Assembly: GCA_046350295.1 (NCBI GenBank)
Contig: JAXMAR010000048.1
Coordinates: 1 to 54,516 of the forward strand
Origin: JAXMAR01 sp046350295
GTDB taxonomy: Bacteria; Planctomycetota; Planctomycetia; Gemmatales; Gemmataceae
Direction: 5' to 3'
Length of the DNA: 54,516 nucleotides
Part shown: piece after piece, positions 1-9,000 of the stretch
Position numbering within the stretch: position 1 is the first letter of the stretch
Layout of the letters: every line of letters starts with the position of its first letter
Program-made: the position numbers and the translations under genes
The notes under the pieces: model-generated
Seen by the model: only the letters and a program-made list of their open reading frames with translations
Told to the model about the DNA's origin: nothing
The model's database searches: none

Positions 1-3000
1 CCAGCCGACGTCGCCGCCGTCCATGTCGGTGAGTGGCGCGCCGACGACGATGTAATTGCCGACACCGGCGACGGCGGCGCCGAAATGCTCGAAGTTGTTG
101 TTGTGACTGGCGAGCGTGGCGTTGAAGGGATCAACGAGGGTGCGGACAAGGGCGCCACTGACGGCGTTGTAGATGTAGACGGCGCCGGCGTCGCCGCCCC
201 CGGCATCGGCCTGGGGCGCGCCGACGATCACCTGGTTGTTGGCCCCCGCGGCGAGGGCGGCGCCGAATTGGTCCCCCGCGCCGGCGCCGTCCACAAGACC
301 CGCCGGCCCGTCGCCGAGCCGGTAGTAGGCGACCGGCGCCCCGCCGGACAGATTCTTCACCACGGAGTCGTAGTTGGCACTGGTGCGGCCAGTCCACAGC
401 GCCCCGATTTCCGTCGGCGTGAGCTGTCGATTGAAGAAGGCCACCTCGTCGAGGGAGCCAAGGAAGTGGTAGCCGGTGTCCTGCGACCAGCCACTGATCT
501 TGGCGGCAGCGCCGATGGTGGCGGTGGCGGTTGCTCCGCTGCCCCCTCCTCCCGAGAAGGACACCGCCGGAACTGCTGTATAATTGCTGCCGGTGAATGT
601 GATGTTCACGGCGACGACCGAGCCATTGTTGATCACGGCGGTCGCAGTCGCGCTCGCCCCAGAATTACCGGGGGCGGCGATGGCGACGGAAGGCGCCGAC
701 GTGTAGCCGCTGCCACCATTGGTGACGGCGACGCTGATTACCGATCCGACCATGCGGGCCGTGCTGGGGGCGGCGATGAGTTGGCTGAGCGCCTGTCGGG
801 CTCCATCCACCCAGAGTTGATTTTGAGTGATGTCGGCGCCCGTGAAATTCTTGAAGACGGCCGTTATGAGGTGCCACTGGTTGTCGGCGACGACCGACTC
901 GTTGATCCCGTAGAGGTCGCCGGCCGCGGAGTTGAAGCCGAAGAAGCCGTTCTGGAAATAGAGATCGTACGAGCCGAAGCCGATGGGCATCTGGACATTG
1001 CCGCCGTTGCTTTTCATCCAGAACGAAACGGTATTGAAACCGCCGCTCGCGGTGTTGAGCGGCAGTCCCGCGGAGATTTGGCCGCCGGTCAATTGATAAG
1101 CGGCGTCGGAATCATTGGGCAGTGCCCCGGCAACCCGCATCGCGGTCCCCGACAGCGTCGCGTCCCTGCCGGCGCCCGACAAATCGGTGACGGTGATGAT
1201 GGGCTTGCGGAGAGTTTGGAGCAAGGCGAGGGACGCGCCGTCAAAGATGTAGGCGGCGCCGGCGTCCACCGCGGCGCCATTGTCGTCGAGCGCGGCGCCG
1301 ACCACGAAATTCCCGCCGACAGCGGCGAGCGTGGAGCCGAACTGGTCATTGCCGGCCGGCGCGGGATTGGCGACGCGCGTCAGGGTGTTGCCGGTGGGAT
1401 CGTAGACATAGACCGCTCCGGCGTCGGTGGCGCCGAAATCATCGAGATTGGCGCCGATGACGAGCTTGCCGCCTACCGCCGCCAAGGCAAAGCCGAATTG
1501 ATCGTTGGCGGTGCGGGTGTAGCCGGCGTTCAAGTTCTTCTGGATCACCGTGCCCAGAAAAGCGCCGGTGGTCGCGTTATAGGCGTACACGGCGCCCGCG
1601 TTGGTCGCGCCGGTGTCGTCGAACGGCGCGCCGACATACAGGGTGTTGTCGATGATCGCCAGCGCGGAGCCAAATTGATCGGACGCGGCCGGCGTCGCCT
1701 TCTGAACGGCAGTGGCGGCGCCGTAGGTCGTGCCGAGCACGGGCGCGAGGTTGTTGACCGTGATCGTGGCGCTCGCGGCGGCGCTCTTCGCCGCGATGTC
1801 GTTGTCGGTGACAGTGATGCTGACCGTCGGGGCGCCGCTGTTCTTGTACTGGTGCTTGACGGTAAAGGTCTTTTCCGGCCCAATTTCGATGACCGAGAAT
1901 ACGGTGTTCGTACGGCCCTCGGCATCGTCCCAGAAGCCGGCGACGTTGGTCGGGAAGTTGAAGTTGATGTAGGCGTGGTCCTGCAGGAAACCGCTGTTGT
2001 TCGGTTCGCCTGGGCTGAGGAAATTGGCATACGTGACCGGTTCACCGGAAACCCATGACCAGACGCCCTCATTGTCGGCGTCGGTCATCCCGATGTACGC
2101 CGTGCGGTTGGTCCCGGACCGGTCCAGGATCAGATCGCGGACGAAGTCGTTCTCGGTCTGACTGTTGATCGTTACCAGGTGTCCGCCCATGAGCTGAGCC
2201 TGCGCCTCGGCCTGGTCCCAGGTAAGATTCGTGAGGTTCACGTAGTAGGTGTGCCCGCCGAAGGTGGCCGGCGCCGAGAGGAGCGACGTCGGACCGGTGA
2301 GGCTCACAGTCTGGACCGCGGTTCCATCGCCCCAGTTGATCGTGGCGGTGTGGCCGTCGGCGGCGTCGGCGTCGGTGTAGTTGACGGTCAGGGTGGCGAA
2401 GCCGTTCTCATCGATTTGCGGCGTGATGGAGGTGGAGGTGATCACGGGCGCCGCGTCGGTGGTCTTGAGCGTGACGTTCTGGCTGAACTCCGACGTCGAG
2501 CCGTTGAGCGCTGTGGCGGTCGCGGTCAGGGCGTCGCCGGGATTGACGCCGGCCGCCAGGCTGGTCAAGGGGATGACGAAAGTGAAAGCGGCGGCCGTGT
2601 CGGCGCCGACGTTGGGAATGTTGTAGCTGCCGGTCGGGAATGCCGTCGCCGAGGGCGTGAACCAGATGGGTCGGTTGAGCGCCAAGCCGCCGCCGAGCGC
2701 CGCATGGTACTGGTGCGCGGTCAGATCGAAAGCGGTCCCCCCCGAGCCTTCGTTGAAGCGATAATACGCGACCAGGCCACTTTCCGTTCCGGTGAGCGTG
2801 GAGTTCATCGACGCCTGAATCTGCGCCTGGGTGCGGGCAGTGTTCCAGACGCGGAATTCGTCGATCTCGCCGTTGAAATAGGCGCCGCTGCCCAGGTTGG
2901 TGCCGTCGGTGGTGCCGAGCGCGTAGTAGACGCCGCCGGTGCTGGGGAATTGCCGCGCTGCCGTGGTCGTGGCCGCGGATTGTACGCCATCGAGGAAGCC

Positions 3001-6000
3001 GACGAGGGTGGTGTTGGCGGCGTCGTAGCGCAGAGCCACGTGATGCCAGGTACCGAAGGTGACGAAGCCAAGACTGACGGATGTCAGGTTCCACACGCGG
3101 ACCTTGACCTCGCCGGTGCTGAGCACTTCGATCTGGCTGTCATGCCAGTTGGTATTGATCGTGCTCTGGCCCAGTTCGGAAACGATGACGCCCGGTCCGT
3201 TGGCGTTGAAGTTAACCTCGAGCGTCACGGTCGGCGCCGACGCGTTGAAGGACGAGACGAGATTGGGCGTGATGACGTACTGGTTGCCGCCGTTGAAGGC
3301 GAGGGCGCTCCCCGAGCCGGCGAATGGAGCGGGCAAGGGCGCTTGTGCGCTGGCCAGGTACGTCTTGCCCTCGCCGAAGCCGCTCGGATCGGGATCGGCT
3401 GTGAAGAACTCGATATTGGAGCCGGGCCGGGCGAAGCCGGTTACCGTCAGGTTCGTGCCGTCGCTGCGGGCGCTGGTGATGACCGGGGCGTTGAAAAGGC
3501 CGTTGCCGCCGGAATCGCCGTCGCCGTTGTCGTTGAGAGTCCGGAACGGGGCTGTGCCGACCAAAGAGGTGTCCGTCAACAGGTCGATGCCGATCTCGCC
3601 GCTGACGCCGCCACCGGGCACGCTGACGCTGCCGTTGCCGAAGATCGAGTTCTGCGAGATGGTGTTTCCCTGCGAGTTGGAAGCCACCATCACTGCCGGC
3701 CCCCAGTTGCCGCTTATGATGTTCCGCGACACCGTGTCGCCGCTCGAGCCCCAGATGTCGACTCCGGCGGTCTCGCCTCGGCCCAGACCGTTGTGGGTGA
3801 TCGTGTTGTTGGTGACGAGCTCACCTGTGCCGCGCAGATCGACGCCTTGCCCCTGCGTGTCGGCAATGAGGTTGCCGATGATGGTGTTGCCCGAGCCGCC
3901 GGCCTGGATGTGGATGCCGTCCTGCGAAGTCTGCTCGATGCCGTTACCGCGGATTTCGTTGTCCTGGATAAGCCAGCCGGTGGTGTTCGGCGTGCCGAAG
4001 AAGCCGAAGCTGCCCGAATAGCCAATGAGGTTGTTACGGACGACGCCATTGTCGGCGCCCGCTGACACGATGTCGGGGCCGCCCGAGCGTAGGCCGGCGC
4101 CTGGATCGCTGAAGCCGGTCGCGGCGGCGCCGATGACGTTCTTCTCGATGATCGTGCCGCTGACGTCGTTGCGGATGCGAATGTTGCCGTCGTTGGAGCT
4201 GACGTACACGTTGCCGAAGCCGTAGATGGCCAGGCCGCGGATGGTGGTATTGCCGGCGGCGATGTCGAGGCCGATCGACAGGTTATTGCTGTCCACAATC
4301 TGGATTTCCGGCTTGTCCACCTTGTCGAGCGTCAAACCGCCGACGCCGACCGTGCCGCCGGCGCCGAGCCGTCCTGGATTGGTGTCGCCGATGTTGGCGG
4401 CTTGCGTGGCGCCGTCAATGGTGATGCGGGACGAGGCGACGGCAGGGAGCGCGGTGACGGGACTGATCGTGAACACGCCCGTCGCCGCGTTGTAGCCCGG
4501 ATCGGTGATCGGGATGGCGAACTGAATCGTGACGGGCAGGTAACCGAGCTGGGCATTTGCGTCGAGGATGGCTTGCCGCAGCGATCCGGGGCCGCTATCC
4601 GCCGTGTTGACGACCGTGACCGTGATCGACGTCGGCGCGCTGTACAATCCCGCGCCGGACGCGACGCTCAGCGGCCGCGGCCCGATGTGCCCGTCGTTGT
4701 GGAATGGCGAGGAGTCGGCGACAACGTCACTGGGACCGGACTCGTCGAGGCGGTAATAAGCGATCGGACCCAGGCCCAGGACGTCGGACCGATAGGTCGC
4801 GCTGTTGTTGGCCTTGAGGGCATCGATGTCGGCCTGGCTGAGCAGTCGATTGAAGAATGCGACCTCGTCGACGGAGCTATAGCCGCCCGTGTAGCCATAC
4901 AGACGATTCCAGGAATCCCCCGGCCAGCCGCTGATCCGCGCCTGGGCGCCGGCGTTGCGGACGCTGGGCGTGCCGCTTAACGTGAGCGATCGCTCGGTCC
5001 CGTTGATCCACAAGCGGCTGTGGGTCACGTCGCCGTTGAGGAAGGAGGCGACCACGTGGACCCATTGCCCGGCCAGGCCGGCCGAGCTTGTCCCGAACAT
5101 GTCCCCATTGCCGGTGGTGAAGCCCCATTGGCCGCCGTTGAACCAAAGGGCATACTGGTTGAAGCCGATGGAATACTGGCCGTCCCAGCCATTCCAGTTG
5201 ATCCAGAACGACACGGTGTTGTATGCGCCGGCAGTCTTGTTCGCTTGCGAAAGGTTGAGATCGACCGTGCCGCTCTTGAACTGGTACGAGGGATCATTGT
5301 CATTGGTAAGCGCGCCAGCCACGCCGTATCCGATGTCCATGTCTTGCGTCAAGGTCCCGTTGGCGGGAGTTGCGGCGCTCGCGGCTGCGGTGTCGTGCGC
5401 GATCGTGCCGGCGCCCTCATCGAAGGTCCAGTAACCGATCAGCCCGGTTTCGTTCCCCTGCAGCTCAGAGCTCATGGCCGCTTGAATGTCGGCCTGGGAG
5501 CGCGCGACGTTCCAAACGCGGACCTCGTCGATTTTGCCGGGGAAGTACTCCGGCCAAGGGTCGCGGCCGCCGATGCGGAAATCGTTGAAGTTGGTGTCGG
5601 CGTCGAAGACGGCGCCGGTCGCGGGGGTCGCCGGGCCGACCGGATTGCCATTCAGGTATGTCCTGATGAAGTTGCCGTCATAGGTGAGCGCGATGTGGCT
5701 CCACTTGCTCAGAGGGATCGTGACCTGCGTGTTCACCCAGTTCCAGCCGGGACCGCTGACGCTGGTCGGGACGCCGTAATAGAGGTAGCCGTCGGTCCCC
5801 CGTGCAGCGATGAACTCTCCTTCTTGATCGAAGATGACGCCGTGGAGTTTCGCCGTGTCGGTCGGATAGACCCAGGCTTCGGCCGTGAACTGGTTGGTGA
5901 CATTGAGTGTGGTGGGACTCGGGACCGAGACAATATCGTTGGCGCCGTCGAAGAGAAGGGCGGAACCCGATCCGGGGAATGGGCCGGGGAACTGGCTGCC

Positions 6001-9000
6001 GGCAGCGACCCAGGCGGGGCTGTCCGGCGTGGCGATGATGCCATCGAGATGGTTCGGGCCTTCGTCGTGAAGGGTGATGCCCGCGTCGTCGAACTTCCAG
6101 TAGGCCGCCAGGTCCGGCTGGGCCGCGATCTCGGCCGCGGTCCACGGATGATTCATCTCGGCGATGATCTGGGCCTGCGTGCGCGCCGAGTGGTAAAGGG
6201 CGACGTTGTCGAGGCTCCCCTGGAATTCTTGCCAGTTGGTGCCAAACAACAACGGGGCGTTACTCTGCCGGATGTTGCTGCCCGCGTTGAGATAGGGGAC
6301 CTCCTGGAGGAGGGACCCGTTCAGGTACAGCCGCATCACGCCGAGATCCGCCGAAATGACGACCGCGAAGTGGTACCATTGGCCGAGAGTGACTGCGGGC
6401 GCGGTGAAGATCGTGACCTGCCCGGTATTGCTTCCCGTGCCGACGCGATTGACCGGCGTCGAGGTGACGTGCAGCTCGCCGCCCCAGTGCAGCCACAGGC
6501 CATACTCGCGCACGTCGCCGTTGTTGTCGGGCCCCCAGTTCTCGCTGCCACGGAAGAAGATGTTCTGCCATTCGCGCGGATAGCCGTCCGCCTTGAACCA
6601 GCCGCTGATCGTGATATTGCGGTCATCGTGGAGGGCCGGATTGCTGGGAACCTCGACGAAGTCGTTCATGCCGTCGAACTGAAGGGCATTGCCGGCGGCG
6701 TCGGGCGTCGGCGTCGATGGCGCCGGCGGCGGCGCGGCGTTGACGGCGATGTTGAAGGTGCGCGTGGCGCTCAGCATCTTGCCCGCGCTGCCGGCCTTAT
6801 AGGCCGCCTGCAGCTCAGCGGCAGACAGCGGTCGATTGAAGATGTTCACGTCGTCGATAACGCCTTGCCAGACGCGATTTCGAAACGCCGGCCCGTTGTT
6901 GCCGATGGTCCACGGGATCGAACTGTCGTAGACGACGGTATGGGGAGCAGCCAGACTCGCTTCGAGCTGGCCGTTGACATAAAGTCGGATGGTGGTTCCA
7001 TCGAAGGTTCCGGCGACGTGGTAGAACTGTCCCGCCGAGAAGCTGTTGGTGGAGAAAACCCTCTGGGAAGCGTAGTCGCCGACGACGAACACGAAACGAC
7101 CGGTCTGCGGGTCCCAGCCCATCTTGGTCGAGCCGACGGAGCCGGAATTCAGGTCTTTCTCGATGATGGCATTGCCGTTGCCGCCGAACACGCCGGCCGC
7201 GACCGGCTGAACCCAGGCGCTGAGCGTGAATTGTTGATTCTGCAAACTCGCCGAGTCGGGGATATCGATGTAGCCCCCGGCGCCGAAAGTGGCGCCCTGG
7301 CCGATCTTGCCGCCAACGAAGCTCACGGCGCTGGTCGCCGAAGGATTGTTGCCGCCGACAACGTCGGCTACAGATCCATCGAGGGGATACAGGCTGACCG
7401 CATCCGTGGGGAAACCATTGTCGGTGGCCCGGACCGTCACGGTCTCGGTGTACCCTATCGAGCCCAGGCCGTTGCTGCCCGCGTTGTAGGTCGCCCGCAC
7501 CTCGCCGCCGCTGAGGGCGCGAGCAAAGAGCGCCACGTCGTCCACCGAGGTCCTGCTCGTGGGAAGCGCGGGCCAGGTCGGATCGTAGCCGATGAATGCG
7601 TCGGCGGTGGAGTGCCGGATCGCGCCGGTGACGGCGTGAGAGCCGGTCAGGACGCCGTCCAGGTAGATCTTGACGGCCGTGCCGTCGTAGGTCGCCGCAA
7701 CATGGTGGAAGGCGCCGTCGTCGGGGATCGCCGTATCGCTGAACAACTGGATGTAGCCGGAGCCGCCGACCGTGATGTAGAAGACCGGCGTGCCGACCGG
7801 TACGGTGACGTTCGGGCCAAAACCGGTCGGCCAGGACGCCGTCGAATCCATCGCCGTGATGAGGGCGTAGCCATCGCCCGGCGCCACGGGGGCATCCCAG
7901 TTGTTTTGCTTGAGGAGGATCGTGTCGTAGTCATACCCGATGCGCGGCCGGCTGGAGAAATCGGGCTTTACCCACGCTTCGATGGAGATGCTTGTCGGCT
8001 TGAGGGAGGGACTGTCCGGGATCTGCAGGTAGTTGGAGCCGTCGAGGTTGAACGCCTGATTGACCTTCCCCTGCGAGTAGTCGCTGGGGCCGTGGAGAGT
8101 GGCGTTGTTGCCCCCTGCGCTGTCGCTGGTGTCTCCGTCGAGTTTCCACCAGCTGACGGCGTCGGTCGGGGGCGGCGTCCAGGAGATCACGCCGCTGGGG
8201 CTGATGGAGGCGCCGGCGGGGCCAGAGTCAAGGGTGTAGGTCAACCCGGAGTTGGTCTGGTTGTAGATGGCCTGGATTTCCGAAGCGGCCAAGGCACGGT
8301 TGAAAACCGTGGTTTCATCGATGCTGCCCTTGAAATAGGCAGGACCGGAATCGGCGTTGCCGATGAAGAACGGGTGGCTGTTGGCGTGGATTCCCCCCGG
8401 ACTCGACACGGGAGCCGCATCCACGATACCGTTGACGTAGACGTTGAGATTGGTTCCGTCAAAGGTCCCAGCCACGTGGTACCAGACACCCGGCTGAAGG
8501 ACCGTCGTACCCCAGACACTGGGAAAATCGCTTCCGGTATGAGAAACGTAGAACTTGACTTTGTTATTCTGCAGTGCGAGCAGGTAACTCCGATTGTTGC
8601 CGGTCGTATCATCCCACGTTCCAGCGATCCCGGCAAACGAGGCGTTGCCCACCGCGACATTGACCCAGGCGTCCACGGTGACCGCCGCCGTCACGTTGAG
8701 ACTGCTCGAGCTGGGCGCGGACACATAGTCATTGACGCCGTCGAAGGAAAACGCCTGGCCCAGCTTGCCGTTTGGCGTTGGCGCCGCTCCATTGACGAAC
8801 GTCCCATTGTTCCCGCTCAGACTGTCGTTGGCGTTCCCTTCGCCGCGCCACCAGGCGACCGCCCCCGCCGCCCCTGGGCTACCGAGGTCCGCGTCCGTAG
8901 CGCCGGCGTTGACGGTGAGCGTCGTCCCCTTGGTCGCCGTTTGCGTGCCGATCACCGGCAGCATCGGCGCGTGGTTGGCGCTGTCGCTCAGCTTGGCGAC

